Shown: positions 46,750 through 55,776, counted from the first letter of the stretch. The stretch: DNA of 64,000 nt from G020354785 sp964534745 (GCA_964534745.1 CAZHQW010000006.1:20780-84779); one strand, 5' to 3'. Notes: generated by a model not told the origin, from the letters alone. Translations and numbers: made by a program.

Positions 46750-48273
46750 ATGAGAAAATATTTTAAAATACAAAGTGCCGCAGCGCTGCTTATTGCCGCA
46801 GGGCTAATTTTCATATCCTGCGAGGACTGGCTTGACATTAACAGGGACCCGAATAATCCGGAAGAAGCCAATGAAGAGCTTACACTGGCTGCAGGAATAT
46901 CATCACTCGCTTATGTATACGGCGGCAGATACCAGGTACTGGGAGCATTATGGTCACAGCACTGGACCCAGTCCCTCGGCGCCTCACAATATTCCGGACT
47001 TGATTCCTATGATATTAATAGCAGCACCTATGATAACAGGCAGTTTGGCGAACTTTATTCAGGGGCTCTTATGAACCTCGAATATATCAAAAACCTGGCC
47101 CACCGGAACGGGAACTGGAACTACTACCTCGTGGCCACGGTCCTTCAGGCATATACATACCAGCTCCTTGCCGACCTGTACGATCAGATACCTTTTTCAG
47201 AAGCATTGAAAGGTGATCAGGGAATCGTTGCACCGCACTATGAAAACGGACAGGATATTTATGACAGCCTTATTGCCAGGATTGACTTTGCCCTGTCCAG
47301 GGATTTTGACAGCGACGAACTGGAAGATATAGGAGCCGACGACATACTTTTCGCAGGTGATATGGGCAGGTGGGAAGAATTTGCCAATTTACTGAAGCTC
47401 AAAATATATTTAAGGCAGCTCTATGCAAGGCCGGAAATGGCCAGGGCGGGCATCGAAGCATTGTATGATGATCCCGATGTAAAATTCCTGACAACAAGTG
47501 CTGCCATGACCCAGTTTACTGACGAGACAGGCCGAAGAAATCCGCTCTATGAAACAGAGATAATGTTTCTCGGCAATAACCCGAACCTGGTACTCAGTGA
47601 AACACTACTGAGCTTCATGAATGACAAGGGTGACCTGGAGAGGCTTGATGCCCTGTTCGACTTCCCCGAGAGCGGAGGGGGACATAAGGGCCTGATCCAG
47701 GGAAACTACAACGATCCTGATGAACCTACGGGCACCAACAGCTCGAGCTACTCCAAGCCCATATTTTCTCCCTATGACCCTGTATACCTTATCTCATCGT
47801 CAGAAGCATATCTTCTCCAGGCTGAGGCTATAATAAGGTATGATGTCAGACCCTATACCGATGCAAGGGAAATGTATGAAAATGCTATAGAAGCATCATT
47901 TCAGAGGCTGGGACTGGCGAATGGTGAAGAATACTACGAGCCGGGCGACGAGTATGAGTTTCCTGCCGAAGGCAGTCCCCTGGAGACATTTATCGAATCC
48001 ATAATAGTGCAGAAGTGGCTGGCCCTGGCCAACATCCAGAGCCTCGAAACATTCCTGGAACATAACCGTACCCATTACCCTAAAGTTAGTCCGGTCCCCG
48101 CAGATGACGGTGATTACGTGCCGGGAGAATTTACAGTTTCTGTGAATAATGTGACCAGCGGACGCTTCCCGAAAAGGCTTATTTTCCCCGAATCAGAATA
48201 TTCGGGAAATCCGAATACACCGCCAAAAAAGCAGGTGTATGAAAAGGTATGGTGGGATAAAAAAACTGATTAA
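46750..48273 (+). CDS. SusD/RagB-like lipoprotein 2 (SusD-like_2 type)
   Basis: This encodes 507 residues from the ATG at 46750; a TTG at 46735 would add five residues. The lipobox is F-I-S-C, and the mature start CEDWLDINRDPNNPEEAN matches the SusD-like_2 opening of its paralog at 35.5 kb. Later marks are YDQIPFSEALKGD, MGRWEEFANLLKLKIYLRQLY and SSSEAYLLQAEAIIRY, then IVQKWLALANIQSLETFLEHNRTHYP. It should act as the surface lid of SusC 2. Sequence outside the fold core differs from SusD 1, so the two pairs may bind different ligands. Confidence 0.94.
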   Translation: MRKYFKIQSAAALLIAAGLIFISCEDWLDINRDPNNPEEANEELTLAAGISSLAYVYGGRYQVLGALWSQHWTQSLGASQYSGLDSYDINSSTYDNRQFGELYSGALMNLEYIKNLAHRNGNWNYYLVATVLQAYTYQLLADLYDQIPFSEALKGDQGIVAPHYENGQDIYDSLIARIDFALSRDFDSDELEDIGADDILFAGDMGRWEEFANLLKLKIYLRQLYARPEMARAGIEALYDDPDVKFLTTSAAMTQFTDETGRRNPLYETEIMFLGNNPNLVLSETLLSFMNDKGDLERLDALFDFPESGGGHKGLIQGNYNDPDEPTGTNSSSYSKPIFSPYDPVYLISSSEAYLLQAEAIIRYDVRPYTDAREMYENAIEASFQRLGLANGEEYYEPGDEYEFPAEGSPLETFIESIIVQKWLALANIQSLETFLEHNRTHYPKVSPVPADDGDYVPGEFTVSVNNVTSGRFPKRLIFPESEYSGNPNTPPKKQVYEKVWWDKKTD

Positions 48274-48279
48274 AGAAGA

Positions 48280-48945
48280 ATGCCTATGAGACCCTGTATT
48301 TATATATACTTGCTTATTACTTCAGTACTCCTGTTAAACAGTTGTGACAGGTGGGACGAGACAGCCGACATTTCCCACGAGTCTTCCCTGCCGCAGTTTA
48401 ACATGACCGGAGGCGAATACATATCTTTTATCCGGAGCGACAGCGGGGAGTTTAAAGATCCGGGCGTAGAGGTTACGGTGCAGGGCAAAAAAGTAAACTG
48501 GTACTATTTGTACATTCCCGATATAGACCTTAGCGCTCCCGGAATATATATCATTTCCTATTATGCCGAGAACAGTGAAGGTTTCTCCAGGATAGCGGAC
48601 AGGACAGTTGCCGTTACTTATGAAGATATCAGCGAAAATGACCTGTCCGGCACCTATGAAGGAACCCTATGGGAGCCTCTTGTCAGGTCAAAGGTTAAGA
48701 AGATAAATGACGAGGGATTCTATAAATGTGAAGATGTGCTGGGATACCCGGGCTATTCTATGCCGGGAAAATTTGTCGACCTCGGGGAAAATACTCTTAT
48801 ACTCCTGCCCGGCGAGGGTTATTTCGGAAATTATGATGTGTCTGAAGGCAGCTATTCGGGACGTATTCTTTCGTGGTCCGTAATTTTCCTGGATCCGCCC
48901 AATAAAGGAATAGAAATACCTGTTACATGGAGAAAAATAGAATAA
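48280..48945 (+). CDS. Lipoprotein with Ig-like domain (DUF5011-like)
   Basis: This encodes 221 residues; ATGs at 48280 and 48286 are possible. A signal peptide ends in lipobox L-N-S-C (Cys22). Residues about 40-110 (QFNMTGGEYISF, DPGVEVTVQGK, GIYIISYYAENSEGFSRIADRTV) are typical of the DUF5011/Ig-like domain of SusD-linked lipoproteins, and the rest (GTYEGTLWEP, GYFGNYDVSEGSYSGRI) matches the beta-barrel tail of BT_2262-type families. It is likely a surface ligand-binding helper. It is 6 bp after SusD 2 and 10 bp before the next lipoprotein. Confidence 0.8.
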   Translation: MPMRPCIYIYLLITSVLLLNSCDRWDETADISHESSLPQFNMTGGEYISFIRSDSGEFKDPGVEVTVQGKKVNWYYLYIPDIDLSAPGIYIISYYAENSEGFSRIADRTVAVTYEDISENDLSGTYEGTLWEPLVRSKVKKINDEGFYKCEDVLGYPGYSMPGKFVDLGENTLILLPGEGYFGNYDVSEGSYSGRILSWSVIFLDPPNKGIEIPVTWRKIE

Positions 48946-48955
48946 AACGGATAAA

Positions 48956-49540
48956 ATGAAAAACCGTAACGCTGAACATATACAAAATAACATAATATTA
49001 AGGAATGATATTACCAGTTTATTGTCTTCCCTCTTAATACTCTTTACAGTGCTGGTTTTAAGCTCATGCGAAGATGATAGCTATACTATAGAATATCAGG
49101 ACGGCTATCCGAATGAGCTGGCAGGCAACTGGAGGGCAATTGAATTTCAGAATGCGACAGTAGTAAATGACCTGATAACCGATGCTGATAATATTTCAGA
49201 TTTTTTTGACCTTGTTACGGCCCTGGACCCTAATAGTGAAGACAGCCTGGTAATAGACAATATCTACAACTCAAATATAAGGATCAAGGTTTATTACCAG
49301 AATAATACATTCAGTGTAACAAAGGGAAGGCAGCTTGAAGTTATTAACCACGGACAATATGATATTTATTATGTTTCGGTAAATGGCAAATATATTATTG
49401 ACGAAGAATACGGGGATTACATGGCCATGCATATCGGACTCTATGACAAATATTCGGCATTGTTCGATACTATGTATGTAGTGGCATTCAGAAAAACAGG
49501 ATTTGAAGATGTCGACTATGAAAGCCTGCTGGCTTATTAA
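48956..49540 (+). CDS. Putative lipid-binding-like lipoprotein
   Basis: This encodes 194 residues. A charged N-terminus of about 20 residues precedes the hydrophobic segment SSLLILFTVLVLSSC, whose lipobox L-S-S-C gives Cys36; the start may therefore lie downstream, but no ATG is better placed. Mature sequence has GYPNELAGNWRAIEFQNA, similar to the start of the small Bacteroidetes lipid-binding-like family (PF12888-type); this is a by-eye match. The remaining strands (YNSNIRIKVYYQNNTFSV, GQYDIYYVSVNGKYI, DTMYVVAFRKTG) suit a calycin-like barrel. It belongs to the SusCD 2 operon. Confidence 0.7.
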   Translation: MKNRNAEHIQNNIILRNDITSLLSSLLILFTVLVLSSCEDDSYTIEYQDGYPNELAGNWRAIEFQNATVVNDLITDADNISDFFDLVTALDPNSEDSLVIDNIYNSNIRIKVYYQNNTFSVTKGRQLEVINHGQYDIYYVSVNGKYIIDEEYGDYMAMHIGLYDKYSALFDTMYVVAFRKTGFEDVDYESLLAY

Positions 49541-49579
49541 GACATTATGTTATTGAATAAAACTGAAAATTAGTGCCGT

Positions 49580-52500
49580 ATGAAAAAGCTTGTGTTCAAA
49601 TTATTGATATTCATCCTGTTACCAGCAATGATAATTGGAGCTGCAGTTAAACTTGCGGTGTACAATTCACGAAAATACATAAGCTCCAGGGAGCTGGGCT
49701 TTGATAAGCCGGGAGAATTCTTCAAGTATTACAGCGAGATAACAACCCCCTTTGGCAAACAAGAGTCCGGTTATTCAACCAGTTACAGGTTCGAGGAGTT
49801 TAAAAAAGCTAAAAGGAAATCAAAGAAATTCAAAAGCACACAAGACATCTACCCGTGGGTTCAGCGCGGCCCAGGAAATGTCGGGGGACGGACAAGGGGA
49901 CTGGTGGTTGATCCCGATGATGCTACGCACCAAACATGGTACGCGGGCTCAGCAAGCGGTGGTATATGGAAAACGTCCGATGCAGGAAGTACGTGGGTTA
50001 ACCTTACTGAGGATCTTCCCAACCTTTCAACTTCCACTATTACAATGGCAGAATCAAACCACAATATTATCTATGCAGGAACGGGCGAGGGATTTGCAGG
50101 ATGGGGCATGGTCGCCGGCAATGGAATATTCAAAAGCACTGACCGGGGAAATACATGGGAGCACCTGAGCTCAACAGTTTCCAACAAGGACTTCCAGTAT
50201 GTTAACAAGATACTTGTAGACCCCGGCGATGCGGATATTGTAATTGCCGGGACAAACAGAGGCATTTTAAAATCAACTGACGGCGGCCAAACATGGATTG
50301 AGGTTTATAACGAAGGTTATGCCGTGCAGGACCTGGTTGCTGATCCCTACGACTTTAACACACTATATGCCGGAGCCAATTCACTGGGGATATTGAAATC
50401 GGAAGATGCAGGTGACACATGGTTCCATTCTTACAATGGTATAGGCGAGGGTGACAGGTTCCAGCTGGCAATATCAAGGTTAAATCCGAATAAAATATAT
50501 ACCTGTGTTGAGGCATTTGACCGCGAGCAGGTAGGTACAGGAATCTATAAGACTCATATCTATGTGTCGGGGGACAAGGGCCAGAGCTGGAGCAGGTACA
50601 TCTGTCCCTATAATTTCCTGGGAGAACAGGGATGGTTTAATAATATAGTCGAAGTTCACCCCTTTAACGACAACATAATCTATGTAGGTGGCGTCAACCT
50701 GGGCAAAATAGAGATCAAAAGCGGTTTAAGCACAAGTGATCCCCAGGTTATACGTGTTGACACATTCGGTACAGCCGGATTTATGAGCTTTGTAAATTTT
50801 GGCGGGGACTATTTTGATGGTGCCCTGGCTACAGGTGATAAAGAAGACGGGCAGGAGATCCTGTCCAGCGACTGGGTACCGGTAGAGATAAGGTTCGGAC
50901 CGGGAAGATCGCAGAAAGCACACAGGTTTACCGTTCCCGAAGGCGAAGGTGCCGGAGTACCATATGAAGATTATTCTTACCGGGATTACATAGAGGTCCC
51001 TTTTGAAGTGTGGGATACTGAAAATAACAGGCAGCTTATGGTATCATTCCGCGACCAGGAAAGGGACGGCGAATTTAACCTTATTGAGAGGGATGCTGAT
51101 GATGACATATCTGGGCGTGAATATATATTTGTCAATGCAGTTGCCTATAACGATGCCACACCGCATTCGAAGATTGCCATTGACGGGGGATATACGTACA
51201 AACAGCTCTACTTCTTCTGGCCCTATCTGCCCCTGGATTCGACATGGAATCCCTCTGCCCTGCCCGAGTCAAAAATAAGAATACAGTACGGGAACTTTTC
51301 GCTGGTTAATGAACAGAGTGCTGTTACCGTGCTGGTTGATGACCGAAAAAACAGTGACCTCCATGTTGACCACCACGAATTCATAATGATAGTTACCGAC
51401 GAAGAGAATGAGAAATTTACAATACTGGAAGCAAATGACGGGGGACTGGGCATCTCGTATGATGAAGGAAAAACATGGGCACAGATTGATAACGGGTATA
51501 TTACAACACAGTTTTATGGCGTTGCAAAAAAACCGGGTGCCCATGAATATATCGGGGGCATGCAGGACAACGGGACATGGCAGTCTCCTGCAGGCAAAAG
51601 TGCCACCACTGCTTCAGAATATGATGATAAAATAGGAGGCGACGGCTTTGAAGCATTATGGCACCCCCTGTATCCGCACAGGATTATAGGCAGTGCCTAT
51701 TACAACAGGTTTTATGTCAGCAACGACGGTGGTGAGACATGGAAAAGAGCCTATAACGGCATAAACGAGGACGGACCCTTTATTTCAAAATTATCACACT
51801 CAAGAGCCAAACCCGACGTTCTGTTCGCTGTGGGCAGCAAAGGAGTATACAGGCATAATAACTTCGGGATGGGCCGCTATGACTGGGAGCTTATAAAGAT
51901 TAAAAAGGGATGGACAATAAATGACATGGTATCAAGTACTCACAATGTTGAGGTTTCCCTTGCCACCGACTCTATAGTATGGGCCGGATGCGGAATGTAT
52001 GCCGACCCTGACCTGCATATATTCGTATCGACAGACGGGGGTGACAGCTTTGATTCCGTGCCTAACTTCAAGGAAACAGAACTGGGATATATCTCCGGCA
52101 TCGCCACACATCCTTTTGATCCGCAGACTGCCTATGTATTATTCTCATACCAAGATAAACCAAAGATACTGAGAACTACCAACCTTGGGAAGGACTGGGA
52201 GGACATCAGCGGCTTCGTGGATAAGGACTCAAGTGATAACGGTTTTCCTGATGTAATGGTCTATTCCCTGCTGGTCATGCCTTTCAATACAGACATAATA
52301 TGGGCAGGTACAGAAATCGGATTATTTGAATCTGTTGATAACGGTGAAACATGGTACTATGCTGATAACGGACTCCCTGCTGTTTCGATTTGGCAGATGT
52401 TTATCCAGGATAATAATATCATTGTCGCGACCCATGGCCGCGGCATATGGTCGCTTGACCTTAATATGGTCAATATAAAAGATAATATTGCCGGTGCCAG

Positions 52501-52756
52501 TGATTTTACTGCCAAAGTATATCCGAATCCCTGTAATGGCATATTTAACATTGAAATTGAAAATGATTATACAGGAGAACTCCGGTTTAAATTATTTGAT
52601 GTCAGCGGCCGGCAGGTTGCCAGCTTCAATAGCAATAAACCAGCGCGCCATTATAAATCCTCCTTTAACGCAGGAACCCTGAAAACCGGCACCTATGTGC
52701 TCCATACAACAATGGGCAATAAGACTTCAACAAAAAAATTGATTATCAGAAAATAA
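49580..52756 (+). CDS. T9SS-secreted Asp-box (BNR/sortilin-like) propeller protein
   Basis: This 1058-residue protein starts with a membrane-like signal (about 5-28). At least nine Asp-box motifs (S/TxDxGxxW) mark a VPS10/sortilin-type propeller: KTSDAGSTW, KSTDRGNTW, KSTDGGQTW, KSEDAGDTW, VSGDKGQSW, ISYDEGKTW, VSNDGGETW, VSTDGGDSF and ESVDNGETW. A segment of about 190 residues (about 395-585) with no Asp box interrupts it. The end (VYPNPCNGIFNIEIEND on) is a T9SS type A sorting domain, so it is exported and probably surface-anchored. Known relatives are glycosidases or binding proteins; no catalytic residues could be confirmed. It follows the SusCD 2 lipoproteins by 39 bp and ends 44 bp before cysC. 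Confidence 0.88.
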   Translation: MKKLVFKLLIFILLPAMIIGAAVKLAVYNSRKYISSRELGFDKPGEFFKYYSEITTPFGKQESGYSTSYRFEEFKKAKRKSKKFKSTQDIYPWVQRGPGNVGGRTRGLVVDPDDATHQTWYAGSASGGIWKTSDAGSTWVNLTEDLPNLSTSTITMAESNHNIIYAGTGEGFAGWGMVAGNGIFKSTDRGNTWEHLSSTVSNKDFQYVNKILVDPGDADIVIAGTNRGILKSTDGGQTWIEVYNEGYAVQDLVADPYDFNTLYAGANSLGILKSEDAGDTWFHSYNGIGEGDRFQLAISRLNPNKIYTCVEAFDREQVGTGIYKTHIYVSGDKGQSWSRYICPYNFLGEQGWFNNIVEVHPFNDNIIYVGGVNLGKIEIKSGLSTSDPQVIRVDTFGTAGFMSFVNFGGDYFDGALATGDKEDGQEILSSDWVPVEIRFGPGRSQKAHRFTVPEGEGAGVPYEDYSYRDYIEVPFEVWDTENNRQLMVSFRDQERDGEFNLIERDADDDISGREYIFVNAVAYNDATPHSKIAIDGGYTYKQLYFFWPYLPLDSTWNPSALPESKIRIQYGNFSLVNEQSAVTVLVDDRKNSDLHVDHHEFIMIVTDEENEKFTILEANDGGLGISYDEGKTWAQIDNGYITTQFYGVAKKPGAHEYIGGMQDNGTWQSPAGKSATTASEYDDKIGGDGFEALWHPLYPHRIIGSAYYNRFYVSNDGGETWKRAYNGINEDGPFISKLSHSRAKPDVLFAVGSKGVYRHNNFGMGRYDWELIKIKKGWTINDMVSSTHNVEVSLATDSIVWAGCGMYADPDLHIFVSTDGGDSFDSVPNFKETELGYISGIATHPFDPQTAYVLFSYQDKPKILRTTNLGKDWEDISGFVDKDSSDNGFPDVMVYSLLVMPFNTDIIWAGTEIGLFESVDNGETWYYADNGLPAVSIWQMFIQDNNIIVATHGRGIWSLDLNMVNIKDNIAGASDFTAKVYPNPCNGIFNIEIENDYTGELRFKLFDVSGRQVASFNSNKPARHYKSSFNAGTLKTGTYVLHTTMGNKTSTKKLIIRK

Positions 52757-52800
52757 ATCAACAATTATTATATTTGCAACTCCGGATAATTTGCAACAGA

Positions 52801-53376
52801 ATGATAAATGGGCTGACACAGGATAAGGAAAGGCTTTTAAATCAGCGTGCCAGGGTTATATGGATGTCGGGACTGTCTGGTGCCGGAAAAACAACAATAG
52901 CAAGAGGACTCGAAAAAGAACTGCTGAAAAAGGGTTATTTGTCGCAGGTAATAGACGGTGATGACCTGAGAGCCGGACTGAATAAAAACCTGGGCTTCTC
53001 AAATGAAGACAGGAAAGAGAACCTCAGAAGGATTGCAGAAATTTCCAGGCTTTTTATAAATTGCGGTGTTATTACTATAAATTCTTTTATCAGTCCGACT
53101 CACGAGGTACGCAGCATGGCAAAATCGATAGTCGGCGAAGATTATTATGTTGAAGTATTTATCAATGCCCCCCTGGAGGTCTGTGAGCAAAGAGACAACA
53201 AAGGATTATACAGGAAGGCAAGACAGGGATTGATAAAAGATTTTACAGGCATAGATTCTCCTTTTGAGCCTCCCCTGAACGCCAATATTGAAATAAAAAC
53301 AGACAGGCTGACAATAAAGGAAAGTGTTGATAAACTGTTATCTTATATATTACCACTTGTTGAGCACAAAAAATAA
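52801..53376 (+). CDS. cysC: Adenylyl-sulfate (APS) kinase
   Basis: This encodes 191 residues from the ATG at 52801; a TTG at 52774 is in frame but adds nothing to the fold. Walker A is GLSGAGKTT at residues 24-32, the APS contact is DGDDLRAGLNKNLGFS with EDRKENLRRI, and the substrate loop is NAPLEVCEQRDNKGLYRKAR. The enzyme phosphorylates APS to PAPS. In the loop the usual Asp-Pro-Lys-Gly-Leu-Tyr reads DNKGLY, a mild change. It is the first of cysC-cysD-cysN, with 3 bp to cysD. Confidence 0.95.
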   Translation: MINGLTQDKERLLNQRARVIWMSGLSGAGKTTIARGLEKELLKKGYLSQVIDGDDLRAGLNKNLGFSNEDRKENLRRIAEISRLFINCGVITINSFISPTHEVRSMAKSIVGEDYYVEVFINAPLEVCEQRDNKGLYRKARQGLIKDFTGIDSPFEPPLNANIEIKTDRLTIKESVDKLLSYILPLVEHKK

Positions 53377-53379
53377 AAT

Positions 53380-54285
53380 ATGGACGGATATAATATAAAC
53401 CATTTAAGAGAACTTGAGTCGGAATCAATATATGTTATACGCGAGGTGGCATCGCAATTCGAGCGTCCTGTCCTCCTTTTTTCAGGAGGAAAGGACTCCA
53501 TAGTCATGTATCACCTGGCAAGGAAGGCATTCTGGCCGGCCAAGGTGCCCTTTCCCCTTTTGCATATCGATACGGGACATAATTTTCCTGAAACGCTTGA
53601 ATTCAGGGATAATCTGATGAAAAAGACAGGCGGAACATGCCTTGTCAGGCTTGTACAGGACACTATTGATCAGGGAAGGGTAATTGAAGAGACAGGCTAT
53701 GATGCAAGCAGGAATGTCTTGCAGACAGTGACATTGCTCGATGCCATTGAAGAACTGAAAATTGATGCTGCCCTGGGTGGCGGACGCCGCGACGAAGAAA
53801 AGGCCAGGGCCAAGGAACGGTTCTTTTCCCACAGGGACGAATTCGGACAATGGGATCCGAAAAACCAGAGACCCGAATTATGGAACATCTTTAACGGACA
53901 AAAAAGAATGGGCGAGCATTTCAGGGTTTTTCCACTGAGCAACTGGACAGAAATGGATGTCTGGCAATATATCTATATGGACGATGTTGAAATACCAAGC
54001 CTGTATTTCACTCACAAGCGTGAAGTATTTTACCGCGACGGCGTGTGGCTGGCCAAAGCTCCTTTCATGAAACTAAAAAATAAGGAAAAGGCTGAAATAA
54101 AAGACGTCAGGTGCCGCACCATAGGCGATATTACCTGTACAGGCCTTACATTATCCAGAGCTAACACACTTGAAGATATTATCAAGGAAGTGGCAGCAAC
54201 CCGCATTACCGAAAGAGGCGGAAGGTATGATGATAAGCGATCCGATGCGGCTATGGAAGACAGAAAAAAAGAAGGATATTTCTAA
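53380..54285 (+). CDS. cysD: Sulfate adenylyltransferase subunit 2
   Basis: This 301-residue PP-loop enzyme makes APS from ATP and sulfate. The PP-loop SGGKDS is at residues 35-40, followed by HIDTGHNFPETLEFRD, GGGRRDEEKARAKERFFSHRDEFGQWDPK and the C-terminal GRYDDKRSDAAMEDRKKEGYF, all conserved. It forms a complex with the GTPase subunit CysN. It is 3 bp after cysC and 68 bp before cysN, with a hairpin in the gap. Confidence 0.97.
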   Translation: MDGYNINHLRELESESIYVIREVASQFERPVLLFSGGKDSIVMYHLARKAFWPAKVPFPLLHIDTGHNFPETLEFRDNLMKKTGGTCLVRLVQDTIDQGRVIEETGYDASRNVLQTVTLLDAIEELKIDAALGGGRRDEEKARAKERFFSHRDEFGQWDPKNQRPELWNIFNGQKRMGEHFRVFPLSNWTEMDVWQYIYMDDVEIPSLYFTHKREVFYRDGVWLAKAPFMKLKNKEKAEIKDVRCRTIGDITCTGLTLSRANTLEDIIKEVAATRITERGGRYDDKRSDAAMEDRKKEGYF

Positions 54286-54286
54286 G

Positions 54287-54301
54287 AGGGACAGCGTCCC
54301 T
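54287..54301 (+). other. Small hairpin between cysD and cysN
   Basis: AGGGAC and GTCCCT form a perfect 6-bp stem with the 3-nt loop AGC, starting two bases after the cysD stop codon. No U-run follows, so it is not a simple terminator. It could stabilise the cysD message 3' end or tune cysN expression. Confidence 0.4.
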
Positions 54302-54353
54302 TCACAATTAATAATTTGCGATTGAGTTTTGACATAAAATTATCCAAATAGAA

Positions 54354-55637
54354 ATGGCCAAATCTGAGAAAGATTACCAGTCCGCTTACCTGAATATGGA
54401 ACTGCTAAGGTTCACTACCGCAGGAAGTGTTGATGATGGCAAAAGTACTTTAATAGGCAGGCTGCTTTATGATAGCAAGGCAATATTCGAAGATCAGCTT
54501 GAGGCTCTTGAGAGGGCCAGCATAAACAAGGGCGGGGCACAGGTCAACCTGGCTTTGCTGACAGACGGACTCAGGGCGGAGAGAGAGCAGGGCATTACTA
54601 TCGATGTAGCCTACAGGTATTTTGCAACTCCCAAAAGAAAATTTATCATTGCCGATACGCCGGGTCATGTCCAGTATACAAGGAACATGGTGACCGGAGC
54701 CTCCACGGCAAATGCTGCCGTCATACTTATTGATGCCCGCAACGGTGTTGTTGAGCAGACCATACGGCACTGCTATATAGCATCCCTGCTGCAGATCCCC
54801 CATATCATCGTATGCGTGAACAAGATGGATCTTGTTAGTTTCAGCGAGAATGTGTTTGAAAAGATACAGAAGGATTTTAACAGTTTTTCGGACAGGCTCG
54901 ATGTTAAAGATGTGCGTTTTGTCCCTATAAGTGCATTAAAAGGAGACAATGTTGTTGAGCGTTCCACAAATATGAACTGGTATGACGGACCTACGCTGAT
55001 GTATCTGCTTGAGCATATACATATAAGCAATGATCAGAACTATGTCGATGCCCGGTTTCCGGTACAGTATGTTATTCGTCCCCAGTCTGATGATTTTCAT
55101 GATTACCGCGGATATGCAGGAAGAATTGCGGGCGGTGTCTACAGGCCCGGTGAAAAAGTGATGGTCCTGCCATCCGGACTGACTTCAAAAATAAAGTCAA
55201 TAGAGAGCATGAATGAGACACTTGAGCTGGCTTTTCCTCCGCAGTCAGTTACCCTGACTCTCGAGGATGATCTGGATGTGAGCCGCGGCAACATGATAGT
55301 CAAAGAGAATAATTTGACCCAGACCGGACAGGATATCACCATGATGATGTGCTGGCTTAATGAGAAACCGATGAAGCTGGGAGGTAAATACGGACTGAAA
55401 CATACTACTAATAATACGAGGTGCATTATAAAAGAGGTTAACTACAAAGTAAACATAAACACCCTGGCAAAGAATTATGACGACAATGAAATAGGATTGA
55501 ACGAAATCGGACAGATAACAATAAGGACCACCCAACCGCTGTTATATGATTCATACAGGAAAAACAGGATCACCGGAAGCCTTATTCTTATTGAGGAGGG
55601 TACGAATGAGACGGTCTGTGCAGGAATGATAATATAA
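54354..55637 (+). CDS. cysN: Sulfate adenylyltransferase subunit 1 (GTPase)
   Basis: This 427-residue GTPase couples GTP hydrolysis to APS formation by CysD. G1 is GSVDDGKS at residues 24-31, G3 is DTPGHVQYTRNMVTGAS, and G4 is NKMD in IVCVNKMDLVS. EF-Tu-like beta-barrel domains follow (about 225-427). There is no CysC fused to its end, in keeping with the separate cysC upstream. No cysH, cysIJ or other sulfite-forming gene is visible in this window, so PAPS may serve sulfation rather than assimilation. This is an argument from absence, limited to the window. Confidence 0.96.
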   Translation: MAKSEKDYQSAYLNMELLRFTTAGSVDDGKSTLIGRLLYDSKAIFEDQLEALERASINKGGAQVNLALLTDGLRAEREQGITIDVAYRYFATPKRKFIIADTPGHVQYTRNMVTGASTANAAVILIDARNGVVEQTIRHCYIASLLQIPHIIVCVNKMDLVSFSENVFEKIQKDFNSFSDRLDVKDVRFVPISALKGDNVVERSTNMNWYDGPTLMYLLEHIHISNDQNYVDARFPVQYVIRPQSDDFHDYRGYAGRIAGGVYRPGEKVMVLPSGLTSKIKSIESMNETLELAFPPQSVTLTLEDDLDVSRGNMIVKENNLTQTGQDITMMMCWLNEKPMKLGGKYGLKHTTNNTRCIIKEVNYKVNINTLAKNYDDNEIGLNEIGQITIRTTQPLLYDSYRKNRITGSLILIEEGTNETVCAGMII

Positions 55638-55701
55638 AGTCCGGTTTTTAACCCCGGATATTTGCTAAAAAAATATATCTTTGAACATATTTATTCAACA
55701 T

Positions 55702-55776
55702 CGGGATGTAGCTCAGCCTGGTTAGAGTACGCGTCTGGGGGGCGTGGGGCCGCGAGTTCAAATCTCGCCATCCCGA
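55702..55776 (+). tRNA. tRNA-Pro (anticodon GGG)
   Basis: A 75-nt cloverleaf folds by hand: acceptor CGGGATG pairs with CATCCCG, the D stem GCTC pairs with GAGT (one wobble), anticodon stem CGCGT pairs with GCGTG (two G-T pairs), and the loop CTGGGGG puts GGG at positions 34-36. The variable region is GGGCC and the T arm is GCGAG-TTCAAAT-CTCGC. The 3' end has discriminator A and no encoded CCA. Confidence 0.95.

Noticed and set aside
55702..55776. tRNA-Pro as an integration site for a genomic island
   Set aside because: No repeat of the tRNA 3' end and no integrase were seen in the window.
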